64,000 bases of DNA from NCBI RefSeq assembly GCF_002968835.1, contig NZ_PKQK01000004.1, positions 1 to 64,000 of the forward strand, read 5' to 3'. The translations under genes and the position numbers were made by a program. The DNA is from Paenibacillus sp. PCH8 (GTDB lineage Bacteria; Bacillota; Bacilli; Paenibacillales; Paenibacillaceae). Each line of letters opens with the position of its first letter. Positions within the stretch are counted from its first letter, which is position 1. Shown piece by piece: positions 41,594 through 50,906 of the stretch. The notes under the pieces are model-generated. The model saw only the letters and a program-made list of their open reading frames with translations. It was not told where the DNA came from and did not search any database.

Positions 41594-42426
41594 TTATGCT
41601 AAATCCTGACGTAAATAGCGGCTGCCACCAAGACGTACATATAACTGTCCTGGTAATACAGGTGTAGATCTGGCAGGAATATGGGCTGGACTGTTCTCGG
41701 CGAAACGGGATAAATAGTAGAAGTCCGGATAGATCACCATATCCATTAAATAGGCAGAGACCCGGCTACCTGGAAAACGAAATTGATTCAGGGTACGAAT
41801 GATATCTTCGCCGCGCGCAATACCAATGCCGTGTCCATAATACCAATTCTCCCGTAGCATAATGGTGTTCTCTCCCTGCCATTCGGGGTTTCTGAAGAGA
41901 CATCCGGGTTTTTGAAATACAGCACATCGCCTGGAAGGGCAGTTTCTTTACCGTTTTTTTCGGTCAATCGCAGGTCGCTATCATAATGCCAGTCAAAGAG
42001 CAACAAGTTCCGAAACAAGTCATTAAAGGCATCTTCACGAATGCTTCCCAGCACTCCGCCATATAACACAATGACTGTAGCTGTTGCACATTCAAAGGCA
42101 TATAAGTGACCATTCCTCCAGATATCCCGGATGCCGTCGGCAGGGGTGACGTTCGCTTTCAATTCGAACCCACCTTCTACATTACGATTCCAATAAACAG
42201 GATTACATCGGGATTTATCAAATGAGGCAAAACTCACTCCGCTTCGATCCAGTCCTTCTGCTGCTTCCACGAGCGAGCCCCTTAAATTCCATTCAAAACG
42301 AAGATGATCCATGGACTGGTAAACATACCTCGTTGGACGATTCTGGAGTTGTTGTAGCCAATGCCATTCAAAAGCAGACCATTCCGAGGGTATCAGTTCG
42401 ATGGGTTGATTTCCGACAATAATCAT
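41594..42426 (-). pseudogene. tgl: Protein-glutamine gamma-glutamyltransferase (spore coat transglutaminase), frameshifted
   Basis: Start ATG 42426 follows GGAGG by nine bases and gives MIIVGNQ, like B. subtilis Tgl (MIIVSGQ). The protein aligns through the active-site FYAFECATA-type stretch (C113 in YAFECATATVIV), LYGGVLGSI, LFDWHYDSDL and LPGDVLYFKNP. At 41885-41888 (GGGG on the plus strand, CCCC in the gene) one base is missing: adding a C turns TPNGRERTPL into PEWQGENTIM and continues LRENWYYGHGIGI...LNQFRFPG to the stop at 41594, full Tgl length. Tgl cross-links coat proteins in spores, so its presence indicates a spore former. Broken gene or base-call error. Confidence 0.85.
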
Positions 42427-42697
42427 GATCCATAACCTCCGCTTGTATTCAGATTTTAACATTGTATAATCGGGAGCGCACGGGTATTGTGTAGTATATG
42501 AAGCCATGTGCGCGAAATGGTATGCCCATCATGAAAGTCGTATGTAGCGACGATTAACTTGTTGATGAATGCCGGAGATTTTGGGGATTTTCGTTTAATT
42601 ATCATGGCTTTTGGGGTAGTACTCTATAGATGAAGTTATGTTCAGGTCGAACTGTTCATACGGAATACATTCAGATTCTCATAAAGGAGGATATGTG

Positions 42698-45460
42698 GTG
42701 TCGAACTCAATTACAGAGAGCCGGTCTCTGTTTGAACAATTATACACGCATGCACCAATCGGCATTGCAGTCGCTTCTCATGTGAATGGACGTTGGTTGC
42801 AGCTTAATCCGGCATTTTGCGAGATGCTCGCATACAGTGAAGATGAACTGATTGATATTTCGGTTGTAGATATGATCTATGAAGAAGATTTGTTAATGGA
42901 GGAATTCCGCAGAAAGTTCTGGGAAATGACCCATGATACACGCCCGATGTATGAGACAGAGGTTCGCTTAAAACGAAAAAACGGTTCACTATTATGGGCA
43001 ACGATCAGAGCCTGCATTGTAAGAGATGAAACGAATGGTGAACCATTATACTTGTTGGTACAGGCTGCAGACATTACAAAACAAAAGGATGCAGAGGAAC
43101 GCCTCATTGTGCAGCGTAAGCAATTGGAAGAGAGCAGCCGCATTTCTCGTTTGCTGGCGGAGTCTTCACTTGACCTGATCGCTATACATGATGCCGATCC
43201 TCAACGTACATTCAAATATGTGTCAGATGCATGCAGAAGCATGCTGGGCTATGAACCGGATGAAGTTGTAGGTCGGTCGGGCATATTCTGTATTTACTCC
43301 GAGGATATACCTATCGTTGAAGCCTACGTGAAAGAGCAGATGCAGGGTCTGGCTCCTGAACGGATCAGTTATCGTCTTCAGCATAAGGATGGATCTACGC
43401 TATGGGCAGATACCATTACCCATTATGTATATGACAAGGCAGGTAACTTGACGGAGATGGTCGCGGTAACCCGTGATATCACAGCGAGCAAACAACAAGA
43501 GTTAAGTTTGCAAGAGTACAAATCCTTGTTTGACTGTAACCCGCTAGGCGTGGCTTCTCTTGATCTGGAAGGGAATTTGCTGAAGGCTAATGTGGGTCAG
43601 GAACAAATGACAGGACACACCAAAGAGGAACTTCTGAGTCGTCCCTTTGATCATCTCATTGATCCTGAGGATTTGGATAAGACCCGGTATCATTTTGAGG
43701 AGACGGTGAGAGGTACTGCACAGAGCTATGAGATAGGTTTGATACACAAAGATGGCCAGCGAATTGAGACAAGTGTCATCAATGTTCCCATTATACTAGA
43801 AGATAAAGTTGTTGGGGTGTATGGGATCACAAGTGACATTACAGAGGCCAAACGTTACGTCGAAGAAATTGAGAATTTAAGTTATGAAAGAGCACTGATT
43901 CTGAATGGCATGTCTGAGGGCGTTATTGGACTAGACTTGGAGGGGAACCTGAATTTTGCCAACCCTGCCGCAGCAGAGATGATGAATATCTGTCCAAGTG
44001 AAATGAATGGCAAACCGCTTGAACAGATGATGAGCCAAATGCAAAGCGAAGGCATCCCTTATCCATCCAAAGATACACCCGTTTTGCATGCTGTACGTGA
44101 GGGACGAAACCTGCCGCGTACGGAATCCATATTCTGGAGGCAGGATGGGTCCAGTTTCCTGGCTGAGTTCCAGTTGAAGACGATTATGGATCAGGGTAGA
44201 ACGCGCGGAGCGGTACTTGTTTTTCGGGATATGACATCTGTGAAGGAAATCATACGTGCCAAGGAGACAGCAGAGCATGCTGATCGGGCAAAGTCTGAGT
44301 TCCTGGCCATCATGAGTCATGAGCTTCGTACCCCATTGAACGGCATAATGGGCATGGCCCATCTGTTAATGGAAACCGAGCTGGATGATGAACAGAAAGG
44401 TTTTGCAGAGATCATGATTGACAGCGGCGAGTCTCTGTTGTACATTTTGAACGAAATTCTGGATTTTAGCAAAATCGAAGCTGGGAAAATGGATCTTGAG
44501 CGTTCACCTGTAGATATGAAAGCGATGCTGGGTGGGGTGATCGAGCTATTTGCGCTCAAAGCCTCTGAGAAAAATATTGAACTCTACTGTGAGATGTCGG
44601 ATCAGATTCCAGAACGTATTCGAGGGGATGAGACACGAATACGGCAGATATTGATTAATCTAGTGGGTAACGCGGTTAAGTTCACAGAACAAGGCAGGAT
44701 TACAGTGAGCGTAGGCGTTAATTTCTCAGAGGAGCATGGCCCGGACCACCTGATGTTAACGTTTATGGTGAAGGATACGGGCATCGGCATTCCAATAGAG
44801 AAGCAACATCAATTGTTTCAATCCTTCTCACAGTTAGATCCGGCTATCAATCGCAAGTTTGGTGGAACAGGTCTGGGGCTTGCCATCAGTAAGAAACTGG
44901 TGGAGTTAATGGGCGGAGCCATTGGTGTACAGAGTGAGATTGGTGAGGGTGCAGAGTTTCAATTCACCTTGGTGCTTGAGCGTTGGCGAGAGGAAAGCAA
45001 TGATCCGATCGAGGTAGTCGTGAATGGAGAATTGCCATTGGAACGAGAAAGTCTTGCCCGTGACATCAGAATCTTGATTGCCGAAGATCAAGCGGTCAAT
45101 AGTCATCTGCTGGAAGAGATGCTGCGTAAATTTGGCGGGGTATGTGATATTGTTGAGAATGGTGCACAGGCTGTCGAGTCATTGAATAAAGTCCAATATG
45201 ATCTGGTGTTTATGGATATTCAGATGCCGGTTATGGATGGGATTGAAGCGACCTGCACCATTCGGCAGACTCATCCGGAAATACCAGTCATTGCTGCGAT
45301 TACAGCCTTTGCAGGGGCAGGTGACCGTGAACAATGCCTGGAATGTGGTATGCAGGACTTCATAAGCAAGCCGTTCCATTCGACGGAGATTAGCCGCGTA
45401 CTAAATACATGGGTTCCGTATATCCGTTCTCAAAGAATAGCTGACACGGCTCATGGCTGA
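42698..45460 (+). CDS. Multi-PAS hybrid sensor histidine kinase with response-regulator domain
   Basis: 920 residues from GTG 42698, seven bases after AAAGGAGG; ATG 42638 has no such site. Four PAS/PAC repeats (~10-135, 155-275, 280-400, 405-515) with typical LDLEGNLLKAN / LDLEGNLNFAN strands, then HisKA (FLAIMSHELRTPLNG, phospho-acceptor H541), HATPase_c (ILINLVGNAVKFTEQG, FGGTGLGLAISKK) and a C-terminal receiver (LIAEDQAVNSHLLEEMLRK, D840 in FMDIQMPVMDG, K in FISKPF). No membrane segment, so a cytoplasmic sensor of a diffusible or redox signal. No Hpt protein or DNA-binding regulator lies next to it, so its output partner is unknown. Confidence 0.93.
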   Translation: MSNSITESRSLFEQLYTHAPIGIAVASHVNGRWLQLNPAFCEMLAYSEDELIDISVVDMIYEEDLLMEEFRRKFWEMTHDTRPMYETEVRLKRKNGSLLWATIRACIVRDETNGEPLYLLVQAADITKQKDAEERLIVQRKQLEESSRISRLLAESSLDLIAIHDADPQRTFKYVSDACRSMLGYEPDEVVGRSGIFCIYSEDIPIVEAYVKEQMQGLAPERISYRLQHKDGSTLWADTITHYVYDKAGNLTEMVAVTRDITASKQQELSLQEYKSLFDCNPLGVASLDLEGNLLKANVGQEQMTGHTKEELLSRPFDHLIDPEDLDKTRYHFEETVRGTAQSYEIGLIHKDGQRIETSVINVPIILEDKVVGVYGITSDITEAKRYVEEIENLSYERALILNGMSEGVIGLDLEGNLNFANPAAAEMMNICPSEMNGKPLEQMMSQMQSEGIPYPSKDTPVLHAVREGRNLPRTESIFWRQDGSSFLAEFQLKTIMDQGRTRGAVLVFRDMTSVKEIIRAKETAEHADRAKSEFLAIMSHELRTPLNGIMGMAHLLMETELDDEQKGFAEIMIDSGESLLYILNEILDFSKIEAGKMDLERSPVDMKAMLGGVIELFALKASEKNIELYCEMSDQIPERIRGDETRIRQILINLVGNAVKFTEQGRITVSVGVNFSEEHGPDHLMLTFMVKDTGIGIPIEKQHQLFQSFSQLDPAINRKFGGTGLGLAISKKLVELMGGAIGVQSEIGEGAEFQFTLVLERWREESNDPIEVVVNGELPLERESLARDIRILIAEDQAVNSHLLEEMLRKFGGVCDIVENGAQAVESLNKVQYDLVFMDIQMPVMDGIEATCTIRQTHPEIPVIAAITAFAGAGDREQCLECGMQDFISKPFHSTEISRVLNTWVPYIRSQRIADTAHG

Positions 45461-45491
45461 ACCTGACACAAACTACAGACGATAACGGAAA

Positions 45492-45527
45492 AATAACCTG
45501 CGCCTTGAGTTCAAGGTGCAGGTTATT
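45492..45527. terminator. Bidirectional hairpin terminator
   Basis: AATAACCTG-CGCCTTGA pairs with TCAAGG-TGCAGGTTATT. The T tract lies on the minus-strand side (TTATTTTTCC), so it mainly serves the KhtT-like gene; it also ends the kinase gene. Confidence 0.7.
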
Positions 45528-45564
45528 CTGTCATTCAATCCATGAAATGGGTTCCTGACAACAA

Positions 45565-45777
45565 TCAGGACCATCCTCCGATTAATCCGGAGAGGGTTAC
45601 GCATTCGTCATCTTCTAACTCTGCAATCAGAGTGAATTCTTCGTTGTCTTTGGGATCAACGGAGTATAATTCACGGCGTCCGTCTTCGTGTACAATAATG
45701 ACTAACTTATTTCCACTTTTAGTATCAAACTGGTACTTAACTCCGATACCAGGTAGTGGGCATTCTCGGATATTCAA
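45565..45777 (-). CDS. Stand-alone KhtT N-terminal domain protein (truncated K+/H+ antiporter regulator)
   Basis: 70 residues from TTG 45777, six bases after GAGGTG; this start gives MNIRECPLPGIG, matching the MNIKESDLPGIG start of KhtT/YhaT, while GTG 45786 lacks a site. The body FDTKSGNKLVIIVHEDGRREL...ELEDDECVTLSGLIGG follows the KhtT N-domain to its end. The family is ~160 residues with a C-terminal TrkA_C (RCK_C) domain that binds c-di-AMP; here the frame stops right after GG-WS and a terminator follows. No antiporter gene (khtU) is adjacent. Either a deliberate single-domain protein or a truncation. Confidence 0.7.
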   Translation of the reverse strand: MNIRECPLPGIGVKYQFDTKSGNKLVIIVHEDGRRELYSVDPKDNEEFTLIAELEDDECVTLSGLIGGWS

Positions 45778-45893
45778 ACCTGTCACCTCTTTAGCTTAGC
45801 TGAATTCAAAATTTAACCGTTCACACAGTACGGATGTATTCTACTATCCATAACACCGTTTGGCAAGTCACAAATAATATCGGTGTTACGGAA

Positions 45894-46649
45894 TTATCGT
45901 TTTCCGCGATGTGGTCTTGCATTTTCACGCGGTCTGGTCCGTCTACGGCGAACCAAAAACCAGATGATTAGAGTCAGGATCAGCAGAAATCCAAGGACAG
46001 CAATAAGGATGATATTGCGGATATTGGGAACCTGTACAGTCAGATCCAGCTTATTCATCTGCAGTGGTGAAACGTGCCAAATAAGCGTTTTCCCCCCATC
46101 TTCTACCTGGTCGGCGTTAGAATCGGCTGCCTTGATAGGTAAAGTCAACTTGAAGTCAAAGTTTACATCCTTCAACAAGAGGCTTTTGAGGAAGCCAGGA
46201 ACCTTGTTTATCTGATTTTTGATCTCTCCATCTGGCATGGATTCCATCACGTCGGCTTCTGCGGTAATGTGAAGCTTGGAGGTGAAGAAGCCTGGTGTAG
46301 TTGACTGATCAACTTTGATGCCTTGAGGTAACTTGGAAGTATTGAATCCGGTCGTATTACTTTTTTCATAATGGGTTGCCGCTGTCAGTTGTGTCTGATC
46401 TCCCTGATCGGTAACCTCGGCCTCGAAGTTGTTCCGTCTTAACGTATCTGCGAGCAGAGGCAAGAGATTATCTTGTCCAATCTTGCCAAGGGCGGAGTCT
46501 GTTACACGAAGATTCAGATCCAGGTCCGATGATCCATCCATATTCACCGTGACATGGGCTTCTCCATCAGCACAAGCGGATAAAATAGATAACATAAGGA
46601 TTAACATAGCAGTGAGCAATAGCTGACGTAAGGGGCTGTGAGTCGACAT
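45894..46649 (-). CDS. DUF3153-type membrane-anchored lipoprotein
   Basis: 251 residues from ATG 46649 (AAAGG upstream on the minus strand); the longer reading from 46682 has no ribosome site. Signal peptide LLLTAMLILMLSILSA with lipobox LSAC (C26), an extracellular beta-rich domain (AHVTVNMDGSSDLDLNLRVT, TPGFFTSKLHITAEADV, LKDVNFDFKLTLPIKA), one C-terminal membrane helix (NIILIAVLGFLLILTLIIWF) and an arginine-rich cytoplasmic tail. This arrangement matches LppM/DUF3153 proteins of unknown role in the envelope. 116 bases upstream of the KhtT-like gene on the same strand. Confidence 0.8.
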   Translation of the reverse strand: MSTHSPLRQLLLTAMLILMLSILSACADGEAHVTVNMDGSSDLDLNLRVTDSALGKIGQDNLLPLLADTLRRNNFEAEVTDQGDQTQLTAATHYEKSNTTGFNTSKLPQGIKVDQSTTPGFFTSKLHITAEADVMESMPDGEIKNQINKVPGFLKSLLLKDVNFDFKLTLPIKAADSNADQVEDGGKTLIWHVSPLQMNKLDLTVQVPNIRNIILIAVLGFLLILTLIIWFLVRRRRTRPRENARPHRGKR

Positions 46650-46908
46650 GTCTTTCAACCTTTCTGTGTTAAATCCATCCAATTCTTAGATGTATAGTAT
46701 ACACTGGATAGTTAATGGATGCTAACAGGAGAGCGGCAGGGAGGGATGTAGAGTCATCTGATGCGGAATACTGTCTATAAATCGAACGTACCTTTGATTA
46801 AAATTAAAGATTTCGTATTTTTGTCAATGTTCGGTCAATTCAAACGGGGGTTCAACGTGTAAACTAGAAGTAGTATGTTGAATATACGGAAGCAGGGGGG
46901 TTACATTC

Positions 46909-47004
46909 ATGACATATATCATTATTATGGCTGTTATTATGGTCGTGGGCATGGTCGGAATGGGCTGGTTCTATCAGATTATGGACAAAGATCAAAGCCA
47001 GTAA
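46909..47004 (+). CDS. Small single-pass membrane protein (31 aa)
   Basis: ATG 46909 follows AGGGGGG by eight bases. The peptide is almost all membrane helix (IIIMAVIMVVGMVGMGWF) with a short polar tail (QIMDKDQSQ). Isolated between two intergenic regions, with a hairpin at 47029. Small hydrophobic proteins of this size often modulate larger membrane proteins, but nothing here shows a partner. Confidence 0.6.
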   Translation: MTYIIIMAVIMVVGMVGMGWFYQIMDKDQSQ

Positions 47005-47028
47005 TAATTACATTGTAAAACAGAAGAC

Positions 47029-47070
47029 AAGCCTATAAGCTGGCTTCGCTAAGGCGAGGCGGGCTTATTT
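47029..47070 (+). terminator. Probable terminator after the 31-aa gene
   Basis: AAGCC...GGGCTT enclose an inner GCTTCGC-TAAG-GCGAGGC hairpin; the tail is ATTT, so moderate. Confidence 0.5.
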
Positions 47071-47263
47071 GTGTTGGAGGAGCATCTTTCGATGCTCGAC
47101 CTTACATTGTCGTGTAATCTATATAACCAGTGAAGTTGCAAAATTTGACCGATGGACAAATATTTTTCGTATAAATGGGATTTTTAGGCTGCTCTTTTGT
47201 ATAATAGGGGGTAGCTTCTCGGGTTAGTCCCGAAATTTGCCAAACAGGAAAGGGTGTACATAA

Positions 47264-48958
47264 ATGAAATTTAGTGAGTATACGTATACACGTCCCGATC
47301 TGGAACATATCAAGACATCTTTCCATGATCTGCTGAGCGGTTTCGAGGCATCGGTTACGGTTGATGAGCAGAGTGGATATATGGATAAGATTAATGCGCT
47401 ACGCAGTGATTTTGAGACGCAGGCACAATTGGTCTACATCCGTCATTCCATCGATACCAACGATGAGTTCTACAAGGCAGAAAATGAATTTCTGGATGAG
47501 AACGCGCCGATTGTTCAGGAATACATCACGGATTATTACCGCGCACTGGTTAACTCCAAATTCCGCACCGAGTTGGAACAGAAATGGGGTTCACAGCTGT
47601 TCCAACTTGCGGATAACTCACTGAAAACATTCAGTCCAGAAATTATTGAAGACCTGCAGAAGGAGAATAAACTCTCCACGGAATACAACCAGTTAATCGC
47701 TTCAGCCAAAATTCCGTTTGAAGGTGAAGAGCGCACGCTGCCACAGCTTCATCCATTTGAGCTGTCCACGGATCGCTCCATGCGAGAGCGTGCTTCGGAA
47801 GCGAGATACACCTTCATGGCTGAACATGAGGCTGAATTCGACCGCATTTACGATGAACTCGTTCAGGTGCGTACACAGATTGCGAAGAAGCTGGGATACC
47901 CAAGCTATGTGGAACTTGCTTATGATCTAATGAACCGCACGGACTACAATGCAGAGATGGTATCCAAATTCCGCGCACAAGTTCGGGATTACATTGTACC
48001 TGTTGCGACGAAGCTCAGAGAACGTCAACGCAGCCGGATTGATGTGGATACGCTGTATTTTTATGATCAGGGATTCAGCTTCAAGACAGGTAATCCAACA
48101 CCCAAAGGTGACGCAGACTGGATTATTAATAATGGTAAAAAAATGTACGCTGAATTATCACCAGAGACGGATGCATTTTTCCAGATGTTGACCGACAACG
48201 AGCTTATGGATCTGGTTAGCAAAAAAGGCAAACAGGGCGGCGGATATTGCACGTTCCTGAACGATTATAAAGTGCCGTTTATCTTCTCCAACTTCAATGG
48301 TACATCTGGCGACATTGACGTATTAACGCATGAGGCAGGACATGCTTTCCAGGTATATGAGAGCCGTGATTTTGCAGTGCCTGAATATAACTGGCCGACG
48401 TATGAATCAGCGGAGATTCATTCCATGAGCATGGAGTTCTTCACATGGCCGTGGATGGAGCTGTTCTTCAAGGAAGATACAGACAAGTATAAGTTTGATC
48501 ACCTGTCCTCTGGACTATTGTTTATTCCGTACGGGGTAGCTGTGGATGAATTCCAGCACTTTGTGTATGCGAATCCGAATGCGACACCAGCAGAGCGCAA
48601 GCAGGCATGGCGCAACATTGAGAAGATCTATCTGCCACACATTAATTACAAGGATAACGCCTATCTGGAGCAGGGTGGATTCTGGCATAAACAGAGTCAT
48701 ATTTTCTCATCGCCATTCTATTACATCGATTATACTTTGGCACAAATCTGCGCATTCCAGTTCTGGAAACGCAGCAATGAAGACATGAAGTCCGCCTGGG
48801 CCGACTATCTGACATTGTGCAAAGCAGGTGGAAGCCTGTCCTTCACGGGATTGGTTGAACTGGCCGGATTGAATTCTCCGTTCGAGGATGGTTGTGTCTC
48901 CTCCGTGATTGGCGAGATTGAAGCATGGCTTGATGGCGTGGACGATAAGGCGCTGTAA
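47264..48958 (+). CDS. M3 family oligoendopeptidase (PepF/M3-type)
   Basis: 564 residues. Zinc peptidase with H356-EAGH-360 in DVLTHEAGHAFQVYE and the downstream ESAEIHSMSMEFFTWPW segment giving the third ligand; C-terminal FYYIDYTLAQICAFQFW and CKAGGSLSFTGLVELAG are family hallmarks. GGAAAGGGTG precedes ATG 47264. This is a separate branch from the 600-residue PepF at 7.9 kb (different N-terminal domain, shorter), so the strain has two intracellular oligopeptidases in one 64 kb window. Monocistronic. Confidence 0.93.
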   Translation: MKFSEYTYTRPDLEHIKTSFHDLLSGFEASVTVDEQSGYMDKINALRSDFETQAQLVYIRHSIDTNDEFYKAENEFLDENAPIVQEYITDYYRALVNSKFRTELEQKWGSQLFQLADNSLKTFSPEIIEDLQKENKLSTEYNQLIASAKIPFEGEERTLPQLHPFELSTDRSMRERASEARYTFMAEHEAEFDRIYDELVQVRTQIAKKLGYPSYVELAYDLMNRTDYNAEMVSKFRAQVRDYIVPVATKLRERQRSRIDVDTLYFYDQGFSFKTGNPTPKGDADWIINNGKKMYAELSPETDAFFQMLTDNELMDLVSKKGKQGGGYCTFLNDYKVPFIFSNFNGTSGDIDVLTHEAGHAFQVYESRDFAVPEYNWPTYESAEIHSMSMEFFTWPWMELFFKEDTDKYKFDHLSSGLLFIPYGVAVDEFQHFVYANPNATPAERKQAWRNIEKIYLPHINYKDNAYLEQGGFWHKQSHIFSSPFYYIDYTLAQICAFQFWKRSNEDMKSAWADYLTLCKAGGSLSFTGLVELAGLNSPFEDGCVSSVIGEIEAWLDGVDDKAL

Positions 48959-49106
48959 TTATAAGTCATGACACGTTACAGATGGGCGGTAGTTGTGGCT
49001 CTCTGTCAATAAAGTAAACCTTATGATACGGTTGTTAGAACACAACTAATGTACATGATGAAGTGGTAAAGAGCGAAACGAAGTGTCAAATGGAATTTCA
49101 AACATC

Positions 49107-49147
49107 AAGGCGGCTTGGAGACCTTAGGGTATTCGGGCTGTCTTTTT
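49107..49147 (+). terminator. Possible long-stem terminator in the gap before the alcohol dehydrogenase gene
   Basis: AAGGCGGCTTGGAGACC can pair with GGTATTCGGGCTGTCTT (several G-U pairs, one mismatch) around TTAG; TTTTT follows. It lies 150 bases past the peptidase stop. The rest of the 335-base gap 48959-49293 shows no gene. Confidence 0.5.
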
Positions 49148-49293
49148 GCAATATGGAAAACGAACATTATCGTAATGAATTTCAAGGCAAGTGTAACATC
49201 TATCCGAGTTATTGTGATTTATTTCACTATATCTGAAAACGGATTCAGTTACAATGTAGATAGTAAATCAGGGGTTACAGGAGGCTGGTTCAA

Positions 49294-50445
49294 ATGGCAA
49301 CACATGCATATTATGTTCCGCCCGTGAACTTGATGGGTAGAGGATGTTTACAGGAATCAGGGCAGTTGATTAAAGAGATGGGTATCCGCAAAGCGCTTGT
49401 CGTAAGTGACCGTCAATTGATTGCTTCGGGTGTAGCCGAGCCAGTACTGTCTACATTAAGGAAAGCCGGGTTAGACTATATTGTATATGATGAGGTTAAG
49501 CCTAATCCAACATGTCAGAATGTACATGATGGACTTCAAGTATTCCAGAATTATGGCTGTGACGCCATTATATCGATAGGTGGAGGTTCACCGCAGGATG
49601 CCGCCAAAGGCATTGGCATTGTAGCCGCTAATGGTGGAGATATCCGTCAATATGAAGGATTGCATCAATCGAAACATAAGTCCGTGCCACTTGTAGCTTT
49701 TAACACAACGGCTGGCACATCAAGTGAGGTGACAATTAACTACGTGATTACAGATGAGGAACGTAAAGTGAAGATGGTGATGGTGGACCGAAACAGTCTG
49801 GTTTCCCTGTCGGTTAATGATCCAGAGTTGATGCTGAGCAAGCCTGCAAGTCTTACAGCAGCTACAGGAATGGATGCGTTAACCCACGCCGTTGAAGCAA
49901 TGGTTACACCCGGCGGATTTACCGTGACCAGTGCAACGGCTGCTGCGGCGGTTAAATTGATCTTTGAATATTTGCCAAGAGCGGTGAAGGACGGCACGGA
50001 TATGGAAGCACGTGAATATATGACGTATGCGTGTTTCCTTGGCGGGATTGCTTTTAATAATGCAGGTCTCGGTTATGTGCATGCGATGGCACATCAACTG
50101 GGCGGAGTCTACGATCTGCCACATGGCGTGTGCAATGCCATGTTGTTGCCTTATGTAGAGGAGATGAATGCGAAGCATGTGCCGGGCAAATTCCGTCATA
50201 TTGCCAAAGCGATTGGAATGGATGTGAAAGAGCGAAGTGACGAGGAATGCTCGGATTACGTCATTGAAGCTATTCGGCAGCTGGCGAAGGAAGTAGGGAT
50301 TCCCGAGAAGCTGTCTGAACTCGGCGTACAGGACCCTGATGTTGAATTGCTGGCTGACAATGCGATGAAAGATGCCTGTGCACCAGGTAATCCGTACCAA
50401 CCATCCAAGGATGAAGTGATGGAGCTGTTCCGCAAAATTATATAG
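49294..50445 (+). CDS. Iron-containing (type III) alcohol dehydrogenase
   Basis: 383 residues, family length. NAD-dependent alcohol dehydrogenase; NAD site IISIGGGSPQDAAKGIGI, AFNTTAGTSSEVT, metal-ligand region ATGMDALTHAVEAMV (D, H), YVHAMAHQLGG and LPHGVCNAMLLPYV (H), all ligands present. Overall it resembles the methanol/1,3-propanediol dehydrogenase branch, e.g. Bacillus methanolicus Mdh, but cannot be assigned to one alcohol. ACAGGAGG lies eight bases before ATG 49294. Single gene with terminator. An alcohol dehydrogenase of this branch producing formaldehyde would connect with hxlAB, but the genes are 43 kb apart. Confidence 0.92.
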   Translation: MATHAYYVPPVNLMGRGCLQESGQLIKEMGIRKALVVSDRQLIASGVAEPVLSTLRKAGLDYIVYDEVKPNPTCQNVHDGLQVFQNYGCDAIISIGGGSPQDAAKGIGIVAANGGDIRQYEGLHQSKHKSVPLVAFNTTAGTSSEVTINYVITDEERKVKMVMVDRNSLVSLSVNDPELMLSKPASLTAATGMDALTHAVEAMVTPGGFTVTSATAAAAVKLIFEYLPRAVKDGTDMEAREYMTYACFLGGIAFNNAGLGYVHAMAHQLGGVYDLPHGVCNAMLLPYVEEMNAKHVPGKFRHIAKAIGMDVKERSDEECSDYVIEAIRQLAKEVGIPEKLSELGVQDPDVELLADNAMKDACAPGNPYQPSKDEVMELFRKII

Positions 50446-50488
50446 ACAGGTACACTCAGATTCGAGAAACAAGAAGAAGATGCCTCTG

Positions 50489-50517
50489 AAAGTCGCTAAT
50501 GAAGCGACTTTTTTTTC
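50489..50517 (+). terminator. Rho-independent terminator of the alcohol dehydrogenase gene
   Basis: AAGTCGC pairs with GCGACTT around TAATGAA, followed by a run of Ts to 50516. Confidence 0.8.
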
Positions 50518-50541
50518 ATTTGTTAGTACAAACTTTTTTCA

Positions 50542-50715
50542 TTAAAGGAGTTACCGAAGAACTGGACCTTTGTACACCCATGCCGTGTGCAATCTGGTTT
50601 CCACTCAGGAGGAGACAGCTGTGGGATTGTCAATCCCGATACGATTCACATGGTGGATTACGGTCAGGATCTGTATGCACCGCAGACCAATCTGGATGCT
50701 GAAGCATCTTGCTAA
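50542..50715 (+). pseudogene. Short remnant resembling a glycoside hydrolase (GH32-like)
   Basis: A 58-codon open stretch without start codon reads ...SGFHSGGDSCGIVNP, HMVDYGQDLYAPQTNLD, then stops inside a 12-base tandem repeat. The D-Y-G-x-D-x-YAPQT string is typical of sucrose-6-phosphate hydrolases/levanases of GH32. Too short for certainty. Confidence 0.35.
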
Positions 50716-50752
50716 ACATTTTGCTAAACATCTTGCTAAACATCTTCTGAAC
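50705..50752. repeat. 12-bp tandem repeat, four units
   Basis: CATCTTGCTAAA (50705), CATTTTGCTAAA (50717), CATCTTGCTAAA (50729), CATCTTCTGAAC (50741): three near-identical units and one degenerate. Confidence 0.85.
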
Positions 50753-50906
50753 AATGCGGCAGGCCAAATAATTTATATTTGTTAGTATGTACTCTTTCGA
50801 TTCGATACAATTCTATTTAATCCCCTAAAAATGGATGGATTTATTCCCGTTTCCTGATTCATAAGACCCTTATTGTTGATTTTATAGGCTCAAAGGTCTA
50901 GATGTG

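Noticed and set aside
45492..45540. Another copy of the palindromic element because of GGTTATTCTGTCAT
   Set aside because: The match is limited to ~14 bases that form half of a simple terminator stem; no other part of the element is present.
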